64,000 bases of DNA from Microcebus murinus (taxonomy: Eukaryota > Chordata > Mammalia > Primates > Cheirogaleidae), in the NCBI RefSeq assembly GCF_040939455.1, contig NC_134113.1, positions 16,168,501-16,232,500 on the forward strand, written 5' to 3'. The notes beneath the pieces were generated by a model. It worked only from the letters and a program-made list of their open reading frames with translations, was not told the origin of the DNA and ran no database searches. Both the position numbers and the translations under genes were made by a program. Positions 11,641-22,370 of the stretch are shown in pieces. Each line of letters begins with the position of its first letter. Position 1 is the first letter of the stretch.

Positions 11641-11999
11641 AATTTCTGTTGTGTATACTATGCTTAAACATAAACATGCAAATAATCCTGTTTGTTCATT
11701 TATTTATTTGATTACAAGGTTACTATCTTGGTATCTCCACATTATTTTCAGTGAACTGAGACTTGAGGTTTATTGAAAACATTTGCTATCTTTGAGGCTT
11801 CACCATGTGATTCTATTAGTTGTAATGAGCATTTGGCAGATTTTTCTCGACATGTTTCTGCACCAGAGTGTTTAACCAAAATAAGCCACTTTACTCCTAT
11901 CAAAGTTGTCCTTACCTCCAAATACACTCCTAACATTGCACAAGAGATTGCTGCTGGTAGTTTTGATGCCAACTATGAGCACCTCCTACGTGGGGAAGT
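11641..11999. other. Unassigned
   Basis: AT-rich. Contains a 76-codon frame (11773-12003) with no recognisable domain, ending where an antisense MIR begins. Confidence 0.35.
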
Positions 12000-12245
12000 G
12001 TAGTCTTGTGGTTAAGATCTTAAAATCTAAGGTGAAATTCACTTAGGTTCAAATTCCTGCTCTGCTAATTCCTCCTTGTTTATTCTTCACCAAATTACTT
12101 CAACTATTTGCATCTCAATTTTTTCACCTGTAAATGGAAGTTATAATAGAATCTACCTCCTAGGTGTGTTATGAAATTATTTCAGATTGACCACATCTCA
12201 TGGCTAGTGCATCCTGATTGCTCAGTAAATGTTGGCATGGAGAGT
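12000..12245 (-). repeat. MIR SINE
   Basis: Reverse-complement MIR: 'tagtcttgtggttaagatct', 'ggttcaaattcctgctctgc', 'tcacctgtaaatggaag', 'ctcagtaaatgttgg'. Confidence 0.8.
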
Positions 12246-13328
12246 GGAGGAAGTTGTTCATAATGATGAAAAAGTTGATGATAATCAAATTGTGTCCTCA
12301 GGCTTGACTCCATGCTTAGTGGGGCAGGAGCCCAGCACGTACTGGTGAAGTCTGGCTCTGCGGGACTCATTTGCAGAGGCCAAGGTGGACCACACACACT
12401 CCCTGGCAGCCACACTGACCTGCCTGACTTCTTAGGAATGAGGAAGCAAAATAAAGACAAAAACAACCCACTCACTCTAATATGCTGCTTCTTTAAGAAC
12501 AAATAACAATAACAAACCTTCCCATTCCCCAGCCTCACATGTCATGAATAGCTTTCAAAGACAGTAACAATATTGTTTTCTTGGATACTTTTTCTTTTGG
12601 AAGAAAATTCTAACCCAGAGTCTTACCTGTGGGCATCTGGGACAGGGCTGTTGCAGATGGAAGTGTCTACTCTCCTTGCTTGAAACACTTGTGATAAAAT
12701 CCAAACTTCTTCCATGTTCTACAAGGACTTGACTCCTATCTCTTCTCCTTGGCCTCAGTTTCCCCCTTGTTGGCAATGTATAATGGTGGTTAAAAACTCA
12801 GACTTTGGAGTCAGACTTTCTGGATTCAGATCTTGTGTCTATACACTTCCCAGGAAATTATTGTTGGAGGAATACCCTCAGCATTTCTAAAGTGCTTTAA
12901 ACCTTCTACCCTCCATGGTGTTGGAACCAATTGAGTAGTGGGAATTAATTCATCAACTTTATTACTTAATAAGGCTTGATGGGACCTGCAGGCAAAATCA
13001 GGTTTCCCAAATCTAGATGTCTGGATTTGTCTGTGGCGTGAATCTTACTCAGGTGCTCAAACCAGGTGAAGAACCACAGATTTCCTTCCATGCTGGTAGT
13101 TGGCTTACCAGATGGATGGGCAGAGAATGTGTGTGTTTTGGGGCGTGGGGGTGGAGGCAGGCTACCTTGAAAATGTCAAGAACTTGGAAGGGAATGAAGT
13201 TCACATGCTCTGAGCTTTTCTTAGACTCCCTATTTAGATACTGTAATCTTGGGATTTATAATAAGAAATATGTATATATTTGGTCTTCCTGGCACACAGC
13301 TCCTAAAACTCTTGGGAGTCCTGGAAAG
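12246..13328. other. Unassigned, with one short MIR fragment
   Basis: A MIR 5' fragment in antisense lies at about 12780-12845 ('aatggtggttaaaaactcag', 'tggagtcagactttctgg'). The 118-codon minus frame (12182-12538) begins inside a MIR and has no domain; the 104-codon plus frame at 13017-13331 has none either. Confidence 0.4.
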
Positions 13329-14008
13329 TGATAACTATTGTTTTCTATGCTAATGAGATGAAATGTGACTGGGGCTCCTGGATAGCCTCAGGATGGGGGG
13401 CTGGTTGCCAGGGGAGTGGACCCTGTGATTGGAGGGTTGGAACTTTCAGCCCCCTCACCAATGGCCAATGATTTAATCAATCATTGTAATGAGGCCTCCA
13501 TAAGTACTCAGATTAGGAGAACTTCAGGATAGCTGAGCTCGTTGAGCGTGGTGTGCCTAGGGAGGGCACGAAAGCTTCCCCTCTTCCCACACCCTTTTCC
13601 CTGTGCATCTCCCCCACCTGGCTGTTCCTGATTTGTATCCTTTTATAATAAGCTGATGATCTCATAAGTAACTGTTTTCCTGAGTTCTGTGAGCTGTTCT
13701 AGCAAATAATCGAACACGAGGAACCTCCGATATCTAGCCAATGGGTCAGAAGCGCAGGTAACAACCTGGCAATTGTTGCCTGAAGGCGTGGGAGGGTGGG
13801 ACTGTGTCAGTCATCTCTTGGGACTGAGCCCTTACCTTGCTGATGCTATCTCCAGGCAGATAGTGTCAGAATTCAGTTAAACTGTAGGATATCTATTGGT
13901 GTCTGCAGACAATTGGAGAATTGCTTCATGAGGGAAAAACCCACACACCTGTTGTCAGAATGAATTACTAAGTGTAGTGTGAATATAGAGTGAAAAACAG
14001 TCCTCCCC
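13329..14008 (+). mobile_element. Solo LTR of an old endogenous retrovirus
   Basis: I recognise this as a dispersed mammalian LTR by 'ccaatgatttaatcaatcat', 'gtaatgaggcctccataag', 'ggctgttcctgatttgtatc' with 'ttttataataagctgatgat' (polyadenylation area), and 'gatgctatctccaggcagat'. I cannot give the family name with certainty. No internal retroviral sequence adjoins it. Confidence 0.7.
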
Positions 14009-15284
14009 CCTCCCCCCATTCAATATGGCATCTTAAGAGGAGGAAAGGAAATATGGAAGGACAGGTAGAGGCTCCTTCCCAGTCCTTTTAAGAAGTGTGA
14101 AGTTTCTCCTGTGTGCACAGACAGAATCCAGGGAGAGAAAGATGGGTTTCCACTTACGTAATCCTTTTGTCTTGGTGTCCTCAGCTGTAAATTAGGAGCA
14201 GTAAGAGTAACTGTCTTTTGGTATTATTGAGAGGATTACAAGAGATAACACTCTTCTGTCTGAATTCTTTTCCCAGGGGCTGGAGGACATTCTCAGTTGC
14301 ACTGGATTTCGAGCCTCTTCTTCTTGTGGACATCACCAGTGTTCCCAGTTACCTCTACTCCTGGCTGAGTCCTGGGGATGGGGTGGGATGGCTTGTGTTT
14401 CTCTGGGTGGGAATTAGAGCTTTTCTGTGGCTGCCACTGTGGGTGGCCGTTGCTTCAGACACTCTGACTGTGCCTCTTCTGCTGATGTTGAACTGGTAAC
14501 TGTCACAGAGTGGAGGATAGTTCTCAGTCCCCACCCTGCCCATCCTGGGGATTCAGCTCAATCACTAGATTCCAAGAGAATGGTCTGCCTCTTTTCTTTC
14601 ATATAATATCCTCTTCTCCTAAAGAAACTTTAAGAAATTCCTTCTGGGCTAAGGTCAGAGAAGGTTTGTGTGGTGCCACTCAATGTACTATTTAACATCA
14701 CCCTCTCAACTCCCAGTGCCACCCACCCATCTCACCTCCTCCTTGGCTGGGATGAATGTCTTGACCACAGTAAGATATTCCCCAGGGGTGGGGAGAAGTT
14801 TGTAGTTTTCCTCTCAGCTCAAGAATATCCATCCTGGTGTCCTGAGATTTGATTTCAGTCCCCAACTCTTCCCATCTGTCTCCCAGGAATAACGGCAGGT
14901 CTTCAGCACGTGTAACTGTGGCTGGGCTCAGCCCGGTGACTGCAGAGTCCCCTGTGAAGATCAACCTTGGACTTGATGTCTAAGCTCAATAATCAGTTCA
15001 AATGTAGATCCATGGGCGTCTGAGAAGAACTTACTGCAATCTGGGTTTCTCCTCTCTTTCGAATTTGCAAGAAGACCTGGCCCTAGTTGGTTGGCCCAGG
15101 ATCTGCCACATACTAACTACAAGACTTCGGGCAACACAGGTACATTTTCTGAACCTAAGTTAAAGGGATCAATCAGCATTGAGTCAGGACGATTCTGTCG
15201 GATCAAATTGTCAGTTAAAATTTCCTGCTGAGAGTGCTTTGAGGTCCCTGGAAGTGGATCTGTCCTAGTCAACTCCACCGACCT
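14009..15284. other. Mostly unassigned, with two MIR traces
   Basis: Antisense MIR-like pieces are at about 14165-14260 and 15065-15180 ('catactaactacaagacttc'). The central part (14270-15060) is moderately GC-rich. Frames at 14218-14499 and 14698-14964 have no recognised protein content, and no splice structure was identified with confidence. Confidence 0.4.
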
Positions 15285-15475
15285 CCATCAGGAGAGTAAT
15301 ATAATGTAAATGTATATAAATAGTTGTTATACTGTATTTTTAAAATTTGTATTATTTTTAATTGCTGTATTGTTATTTTTGGTTGATTTTTTTTTTTTTT
15401 AATGAGTATTTTCTATCCTCAGTTTGTTGAACCTGCACATACAGAACCCACGGATGCATAGGGTCAGCTGTGTCG
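15285..15475 (+). mobile_element. Tigger/MER2-like DNA transposon fragment
   Basis: 'tataaatagttgttatactg' followed by an A/T-rich stretch and then 'cagtttgttgaacctgcaca', 'acggatgcatagggtcagct' corresponds to the 3' end of MER2-like TcMar-Tigger elements. It is truncated on the left and too diverged for a subfamily name. Confidence 0.7.
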
Positions 15476-15494
15476 TGAAGCACAAAAGAGAGCA

Positions 15495-15735
15495 GAGTGG
15501 ACAGGTGAGTGCTTGGGCTCTGGGGTCAGCCTGGCTTCATTCGAATCCTGGCTCCTACTAGTTCAAAAACTTTGGGTCCAGTTTTCAAAGTCTCAGTTTC
15601 ATCATCTATAAAAGGAAGATGATAATGGTCACTCTGGTAGGTGACAGTGCGCATGTTTAATGGAGTGCTTGGAGGGTACCTAGTGTACAGTAAATGCTAG
15701 TTATTATTGTTATTATTACTATTATTATTGCCACT
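15495..15735 (-). repeat. MIR SINE
   Basis: Antisense MIR with 'cttgggctctggggtcagcc', 'tcagtttcatcatctataaa', 'agtaaatgctagttattatt' and a (TTA)n-like end. Confidence 0.85.
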
Positions 15736-16641
15736 TGGGGTAGGGACAGAAAAGAGTTCAGAGAGGAGACACTTGAGCTGAATTAGAATGAATGAATGAA
15801 TGGGGTTGGCTCTGCAGAAGTTGGCAGGAAGCCAGGGCCACCATGCCACACAGCTCCAAGAGGCACCGTTGCCACTGCAGTCTGTGTGAATGGCACCCCC
15901 TGGGGTTGTTCAGAGCACAGCCACCATGGCAATATGTAGTGGCCTTGAAGTCAGGATGTTCCCCCAGCAGGACAAAGGTGCTAGGTCCCAGCAGGACTTG
16001 TTTCCTCAGGGGTGACTCCTGGTTACATCCATGCCCAGCTGTGGCTGCAGGGAACAGAGACACTTCAGGCTGCCAGAGAGAGGAATCACAACATCTGTAG
16101 CAAATGGTTAGAGAACACCTCTGGATAACGCAGTATTGAAAGCTGGAGTTCACAGTGGAAACCGAACATACCAGTCTTATTCTCATGACCCGACATTGGT
16201 CTAATGTGACCATCCTGACACCTTAGATTTACTCTATTGGTGTGAAGCTTAGTGTGATTGAAGACAGGTTGATGTTGAATTCCACTCAAGGGTTTGTATC
16301 TCCAGAAGGTTCAAGAGGCTTCTTAGGTTGCGTGAGCATCATGGCCTCTGCCTCTCTGGGGCTAGATCCAGGTGCAGACCTATGCTATCCCTCTGGCTAC
16401 GGTGCTGTCATGGAGAATAGGGTACCTCTCCCCGACCCATCAGGCTGTATAAATGGGGCTTTGTGATAGGATGAGGGCCCATATCCCTGCCTGCTGTGGC
16501 TGTCCCTGCTGCCCTTCAGCATTACCAGGCTTTTCCTCAGTTGCCCAGGTTAGACTCTTGTCTGATTGGACCCGAGCAACCATTCTGCTGCTCTCTGACT
16601 CAGCCAATATTGTTGGATTGATCTCTTGTCCTTTTTAGAAA
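15736..16641. other. Unassigned
   Basis: Contains a (GAAT)n run at 15786-15801. A 151-codon minus frame (15758-16213) and a 102-codon plus frame (15792-16100) overlap each other, so at most one could be coding, and neither shows a domain, start context or splice structure I can defend. Confidence 0.35.
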
Positions 16642-16732
16642 TGCTGTCAGGGCTGAGCTGATAATCACTCACCTGATTTTAAATCCTGACGCCAACCAGT
16701 AGTAGTGGTGTGGCCTTGTCTAAGTTGCTTAA

Positions 16733-17126
16733 TAGCCACTTCGGCACGGCGCTCACTGGCTGTGAAACCTTGCCCACAGCCGGCACTCACAGTCCGCACG
16801 ATAGTTTGTGCTGTGCATTGACAACGAATCCGTTTTGCTCTTGTGTGATGAGGAAACCTTTAAAGCACTGAAAGCTTGTTTTATTTTACAGGTAGCTTTA
16901 CTCGTAATGTCAATAAGAATAGGTAACATATCCATATATGTTTTCATTATGTCATTTTTAAATGTTCGCAATTTTATTTTGATAAATGAAAAATTGGAAA
17001 AGTCATATCATGGCTTTCGGCTAAAGTTGACGCTCGGTTCATCTGTGGCTGTCGACTATAGTCAACACTCAGCTGTGCACGTTCATCTGTGACTGTTGAC
17101 TATAGTCGACGCTCGTACCGAAGTGG
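16733..17126. mobile_element. piggyBac-like non-autonomous element (394 bp)
   Basis: Flanked by TTAA on both sides (16729-16732, 17127-17130), the piggyBac target duplication. Near-terminal inverted repeats match: CCACTTCGGCACG at 16736-16748 on the left, and CGTACCGAAGTGG at 17114-17126 on the right, whose reverse complement is CCACTTCGGTACG. Three extra bases (TAG) lie between the left TTAA and the inverted repeat. Toward the right end a 44-bp unit is repeated, each copy with the palindrome GACTATAGTC. A 94-codon frame (16808-17092) spans most of it but has no recognisable transposase motif. Non-autonomous piggyBac elements are known in mouse lemur; whether this is one of those families was not checked. 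Confidence 0.8.
17037..17118. repeat. 44-bp subterminal direct repeats with palindromes
   Basis: The copies begin 'gttcatctgtg' at 17037 and 17081 and each contains GACTATAGTC (17053-17062 and 17097-17106). In both, flanking bases extend the palindrome as GTY-GACTATAGTC-RAC-like arms. Such repeats could be transposase-binding sites, which is inference. Confidence 0.8.
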
Positions 17127-17232
17127 TTAAACTGAACTTCAGTTCCTTATATGTAAAATGGAGACAATAGGAGCACTGACCTCATAAGGACACTGTTAAG
17201 ACTAATTGGGATTTAATGACAGCAAAGTGCTT

Positions 17233-18459
17233 AGTGCATGCATAAAACAGTCGTCTTCCTCGAGTTAGGGTTTGGGGAGGCACTAACAAATTCTTGTTGG
17301 ATGGCTTCTCTGATTGCCCCCCTGAATCTCTGCCTTCCCCCTCGCCCTGAACATCTGGACACCTGCAATGTACAGGAAGTCACCCTGGCAGCAGGTGCCG
17401 AGCCCACCCTACTTGTCATGAATATGGTGAAACCCAAAGACCTCTAGTATCATTGAATTTTGGTTGAAACAAGTTTTCTTTCACTTTTCTTGATTTCTTC
17501 TAGAAACTTTATGCTTCTTTAAGTTCTTGGAAAATTCTGGAATAAAGAATTTGGTCCTAGGGGCTAAAAAGCATTTGTCCCCATTTTTGTCTTGTTCTCT
17601 GGATTGTTGGCTCGGAAGGTGGGGCCAGCTTCAGTCAGTCCACTCTCTTTACCTTTGGATGGATGTTTATGTTCATGCCAGTTTCCTGCAATGCTAAACA
17701 TTAGACATTAATTTTTCCAGGTCCCTGTTGGTGCTTTTGAGGGGGAGTTGATGAATTGAGTTGCTAGGAAACCCATCTCTGGAGCAGATAGGAATAGTTC
17801 AGGAGACAACGTTCAGACAGAACATCCTCCACCCTGACAATCACAGGTGCTCCCTGGGGCCCCTCCCGTATGTCAGAGGGGGGTCCACGGAGCCAGGAAG
17901 CAGGCACCAATCACTCTTCTCTGTTCAAATCCAGCATTCAGATTTTCTTTAGTAATATCGTTTTTTGTGAAATAACACATGATAATGATTAAAACAAGTT
18001 TTACAACACAGAAAAGTACAAGGAAGAAAACTAAAGGTGATCTCCAATCTCACCACATGGAAGTAACCGCCTTCAACATCTGTAATCATAATATCAACCT
18101 TTCTCTCCTTCTCTCCGTATACAGATGAAAGAAGAGAGAGAGAAAAATAGGACTATTCCATGCAAATCTTTAAAAGCAAAAAGTTTAAAATTAGGTAACT
18201 GTTGTTTCATAGAAGTAAAGGAAACTTAGGGAATTACTAAAACCTCATATATTTATATACAATTAGTGATAAGTTCCTGAAAGAGCCTACTGAGGGTAAA
18301 ACGTAAAGATTATAAAAAAATTAACAGGTTGGGGTTGCTATCTTTTTAAAACATAAGCTTCAAATTTAGACTTATTTATAATTTCTCTAATATGGCAGTC
18401 TAGGAAATTAGAACTTTTTCACTTTACCTATCCTCTATTTCATAATTTTTATTGGTTAT
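17233..18459. other. Unassigned
   Basis: The GC-balanced first part has overlapping 68- and 69-codon frames on opposite strands (17231-17447). About 17960-18460 is AT-rich with 'acagaaaagtacaaggaaga' and 'aatctcaccacatggaagt', which resembles a widespread old repeat I cannot name. Confidence 0.35.
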
Positions 18460-18472
18460 ATGATTATTCTTT
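18460..18472. repeat. Target-site duplication of L1, left copy
   Basis: ATGATTATTCTTT at 18460-18472 recurs exactly at 20757-20769, immediately beyond the far end of the L1 homology. Confidence 0.8.
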
Positions 18473-18548
18473 TTTGTGTGTGTGCAGAAAAAAATGAAAG
18501 TGTTTCATATTTCATTCCTTTTGATGGAAACTTTTTCCTGATTTTTTT
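18473..18548 (-). other. Possible 3'-transduced segment of the L1
   Basis: On the minus strand, L1 ends '...gctgaaataaaataaaat' and is followed by about 70 bp of non-L1 sequence ('ggaaaaagtttccatcaaaa', '...ctgcacacacac') and a short A run before the 13-bp duplication. This is the arrangement left when transcription reads past the L1 poly(A) signal. The terminal A run is short, so an independent origin remains possible. Confidence 0.55.
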
Positions 18549-20756
18549 CCTTTTTATTTTATTTTATTTCAGCATATTATGGGGGTACAAATGTTAAGGT
18601 TACATATATTGCCCATGCCTCCCCTCCCCCCTTGAGTCAGAGCTTCAAGTGTGTCCATTCCCCAAACGTTGCACATCTCACTCATTATGTTTGTATATAC
18701 CCATCCCCTTCTCCCCCTTCCCACCTGCCCAACACCCGATAAATGTTATCTCTCTATGTTACCTCTATGTTCACTTAGGTGTTGATCCGTTAATACCAAT
18801 TTGCTGGTGAGTACACGTGGTGCTTGTTTTTCCATTCTTGAGATACTTCACTTAGTAGAATGGGTTCCAGCTCTATCCATGAAAATACAAGAGGTGCTAT
18901 ATCACCATTGTTTCTTAAAGCTGAATAGTACTCCATGGTATACATATACCACATTTTATTAATCCACTCATGAATTGATGGGCACTTGAGTTGTTTCCAC
19001 AACTTTGCAATTGTGAATTGTGCTGCTATAAACATTCGAGTGCAGGTGTATTTTTCATAAAGTGACTTTTGATCTTTTGGGTAGATGCCCAGTAGTGGAA
19101 TTGCTGGATCAAATGATAGATCTACTTGTATCACTTTAAGGTATTTCCATATTGCTTTCCACAGAGGTTGCACTGGTTTGCAGTCCCACCAGCAGTGTAG
19201 GAGTGTTCCTATCTCCCCACATCCACGCCAACATTTATTGTTTGGGGACTTTTTGATAAAGGCCATTCTTACTGGAGTTAAGTGATATCTCATTGTGGTT
19301 TTGATTTGCATTTCCCTGATGATTACAGATGCTGAGCATTTTTTTCATATGTTTGTTGGCCATTATTCTGTCTTCTTCTTAGAAGTTTCTGTTCATGTCC
19401 TTTGCCCATTTTTTGATAGGGTTGTTTGATTTTTTTCTTGCTGATTTTCCTGAGTTCTAAATAGATTCTTGTTATCAGCCCTTTATCGGATGTGTAACTT
19501 GCGAAAATTTTCTCCCATTCTGTGGGTTGTCTGTTTGCTCTCTTGACAGTTTCTTTGGCTGTGCAGAAGCTTTTTAATTTGATCAGGTCTCATTTATTTA
19601 TTTTTGTTGCTGCTGTGATTGCCTTTGGAGTCTTCTTCATAAATTCTTTGACTAGGCCAATGTCTAGAAGAGTATTTCCAATGTTTTCCTCTAGAATTCT
19701 AATAGTTTCACACCTAAGGTTCAAGTCTGTTACCCAGTGTGAGTTGACTTTTGTGAGAGGTGAAAGGTATGGTTTCTGTTTCAGTCTTCTACATGTGGCT
19801 ATTCAGTTTTCCCAGCACCATTTATTGAATAAAAATTCTTTTTAACAGAGTATGTTTTTGTCTGCTTTGTCGAAGATTAGATAGCTGTATGAGAATGGTT
19901 TTATATCTGGGTTCTCTGTTCCGTTCCACTGGTCAATGTCCCCATTCTTGTGGCAGTAAAAAACTGTTTTAATGACTATAGCCTTGTAGTATAGTTTGAA
20001 GTCTGGTAAATTGATACCTCCTAATTTGTTTTTATTGCCTAGGATTGATTTTGTTATTCAGGGTCTTCTCTGCTTCCATACGAAGCGTAAAATTATTTTT
20101 TCTATATCTGTGAAAAATGATGATGGTATTCTGATAGGGATTGCATTGATAGGGATCTGATAGGGATTGCATAGCTCTGTAGGTCACTTTGGATAATATA
20201 GACATTTTAACAATGTTGATTCTGCCGACCCATGAGCATGCTATGCTCTTCTACCTATTTACATCCTTTGCTATTTCCTTCTTCAATGTTTCATAGTTCT
20301 CCCTGTAGAGGTCTTTTACCTTATTGGTTAAATATATTCCTAGGTACTTTATTTTCTTTATTGTTATTTTGAAGGGAATTGAGTCTTTGATTTGGTTCTC
20401 ACTTTTACTGTTGTTGGTGTATATGAATGCCTCTGATTTCTGTGTATTGATTTTGTATCCTGAGACTTTACTAAATTCATTTATCAATTCAAGGAGTCTC
20501 TTGGTTGAATCCTTGGAGTTTTCTAGGTATAATATCATTTCATCAGCAAATAGTGAGAGTTTGATCTCTTCTGCTCCCATTTGGACGCATTAATTCTGCT
20601 CTCTCATCTGATTATATAAACCATATATGACATACCCACAGCCAATATCATACTGAATGGGAAAAAATTGAAAGCATTCCCACTTAGAACTGGAACAAGG
20701 TAAGGTTGCCCACTATCTTCACTTCTATTCAACATAGTGCTAGAAGTCCTTGCTAA
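18473..20756 (-). mobile_element. Lemur-type L1, 5'-truncated and 5'-inverted
   Basis: Read on the minus strand: the inverted 5' piece (20613-20756, in plus orientation) encodes L1 RT residues just before the active site; the main body (18550-20591) continues with the RT active-site region, the ORF2 C-terminus and the 3' UTR. About 45 bp of ORF2 are missing at the inversion junction. Surviving frames: 20251-20580, where the FADD active-site motif reads 'FADE' in '[14 protein letters not shown]'; and 18790-19311 (173 codons), the ORF2 C-terminus with '[18 protein letters not shown]' and '[11 protein letters not shown]'. A 13-bp duplication flanks it. The inversion is typical of twin priming. 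It is dead: truncated, with stops and the altered motif. About 70-80 bp of non-L1 sequence lie between its A-rich end and the left duplication. Confidence 0.9.
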
Positions 20757-20938
20757 ATGATTATTCTTTATATTTTATTTTTAAATGGCAATTATCATAG
20801 CTAAATAGCTTTAGTGTTATATTCTTATATATTAACATTCACCACCTATTCTTTTAAAACATTATCAAATCTGTTTTTCTGAGTTCTTTATTTTAATTCA
20901 TTTTTTGGTTGGCTGGATTTGATAGACAAATCTTTTTT
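20757..20938. other. Short unique spacer between two L1s
   Basis: Holds the right-hand duplication of the first L1 (20757-20769) and the left-hand duplication of the second (AGACAAATCTTTTTT, 20924-20938). AT-rich, with no feature of its own. Confidence 0.8.
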
Positions 20939-21714
20939 AAAAATTTATTTTTAATTTCAGAATATTACACATACTTTGGTTACATATGTTGCCTTTGCAC
21001 TGCCTGAGTCAGAGCTACAAGCATGCCCATCCCCCAGACAGTGCACACTGCACCCAAATAAATATGAATTTACTCATCCTCCTCCCCCCTCCCACCTGCC
21101 TGGTACCCAATGAATGTTACTTCCATATGTGCACATGCAAGTGTTGATCAATTAGTACCAGTTTAGTGGTGAGTACATGTGGTGCTTGTTTTTCCATTCT
21201 TGTGATACTTCACTTCAAAGAATGGGCTTCAGCTACATACAGGATAATACAAGAGGTATTAGTTCACCACTGTTTTTTGAGGCTAAGTAGTACTCCATGG
21301 GACCACATTTTATTAATCCACTCATGTACTGATGGGTACTTGGGTTGCTTCCACATCTTTTCAGTTGTGAATTGTGCTGCTATAAACATTCAAATGCAGA
21401 TGTCTTTATTATAGAATGTCTTTTTTTCCTTTGGGCAAACACCCAGTAGTGGTATTGCTGGATCAAATGGTAGTTCTGCTTTTAGTTCTTTGTACTTTAG
21501 TTTTAGTTCTCTACTTTCCACAAAGGTTGTGCACTAGTTTGCAGTCCCACCAGCAGTGTATGGGTGTTCCTATCTCTCTGCATCCATGCCAACATTTTTT
21601 GTTTTGGGACTCTTTGATAAAAGCCATTCTTACTGGAGTTAAGTGATATCTCATTGTGGTTTTGATTTGCATTTCCTTGATGATTAAAGATGTTGAGCAA
21701 TTTTTCATATGTTT
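20939..21714 (-). mobile_element. Lemur-type L1, 5'-truncated
   Basis: The 3' UTR and last part of ORF2 only. It shares the 3' UTR layout and the 'HCWWDC' cysteine segment of the preceding L1, in diverged form. It is flanked by exact 15-bp copies of AGACAAATCTTTTTT (20924-20938, 21715-21729). The ORF2 piece is broken in frame. It appears somewhat older or from a different subfamily, because its 3' end reads '...aatattctgaaattaaaaa' rather than '...aatatgctgaaataaaa'. Confidence 0.92.
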
Positions 21715-21729
21715 AGACAAATCTTTTTT

Positions 21730-22024
21730 CATTTCTTTCAAAGGGTTCATTATGCTATATTTTCTAATGTGTATATGTACATGTGTGTTTTAGTTTGGCT
21801 ATTACTTTTGAATATGAAGGATAATTTCTTTGTTTATAAAACTCTTGGGTTACTCTATCTCCTCAGGATTTATGATCTACTCCCTAATGCTATTGAGATG
21901 TTTTTTGCCAGCCTGCGTTTTACTCTTGTAGGGAACTGGGTTTATCTGCTTATGTATCCATGGGATTGCATGGGAGTGAAGTTAGGTGTGGATGGTGGTG
22001 GAGGTAGGGGTGAGGTGGTAGAGA
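21730..22024. other. Unassigned
   Basis: AT-rich then purine-rich ('ggtggtggaggtaggggtga'). A 118-codon plus frame (21709-22065) begins in the L1 flank, has no recognised domain and runs into an LTR. Confidence 0.35.
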
Positions 22025-22370
22025 TATGTCTCAGTCTGGTCCTGCTGTTATACCAAAACATCTGAGACTGAGTAATTTATAAAGAACAGAAATTTCTTCC
22101 CCACAGTTGTAGAGGCTGGGAAGTTCAAGATCAAGGTGCTGGCAGGTTCTGTGTCGGGGGCCAGATCTCTGCTTCCAAGATGGTGCCTGTGGCTGGGTCC
22201 TCCACAGGGCATGGATGCTGTGTCTTCACGTGGCAGAAGGGCAGAAAGGCAAAAGGGGCCTAGCTAGTTCCTCCAGCTCTTTCGTAAGGTCCCTAATCCC
22301 ATCCTTGGGGGCAAACCCTCATGTCCTAATCAATTCCTAAAGGCCCCACCTTTTAATACACTGCCATTCA
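22025..22370 (-). mobile_element. MaLR LTR (MST/MLT1 type), antisense
   Basis: Reverse complement of a MaLR LTR 3' half: 'catctgagactgagtaattt', 'ataaagaacagaaatttctt', 'gaggctgggaagttcaagat', 'gcatggatgctgtgtcttca', then 'cctaaaggccccacctttta'. No internal region adjoins. The subfamily is uncertain. Confidence 0.75.

Larger units (their letters stand above)
16642..17232 (-). repeat. MIR SINE split by a piggyBac-like element
   Basis: The left part (16642-16732) ends '...taagttgcttaa'; the right part (17127-17232) resumes '...ttaaactgaacttcag', 'atatgtaaaatggagacaat'. Joined at TTAA, these follow the MIR consensus across the break, so the MIR is the pre-insertion host. Confidence 0.85.

Noticed and set aside
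18790..19311. 173-codon minus-strand frame as a host gene
   Set aside because: It is the L1 ORF2 C-terminus, with the cysteine cluster and '[11 protein letters not shown]'.
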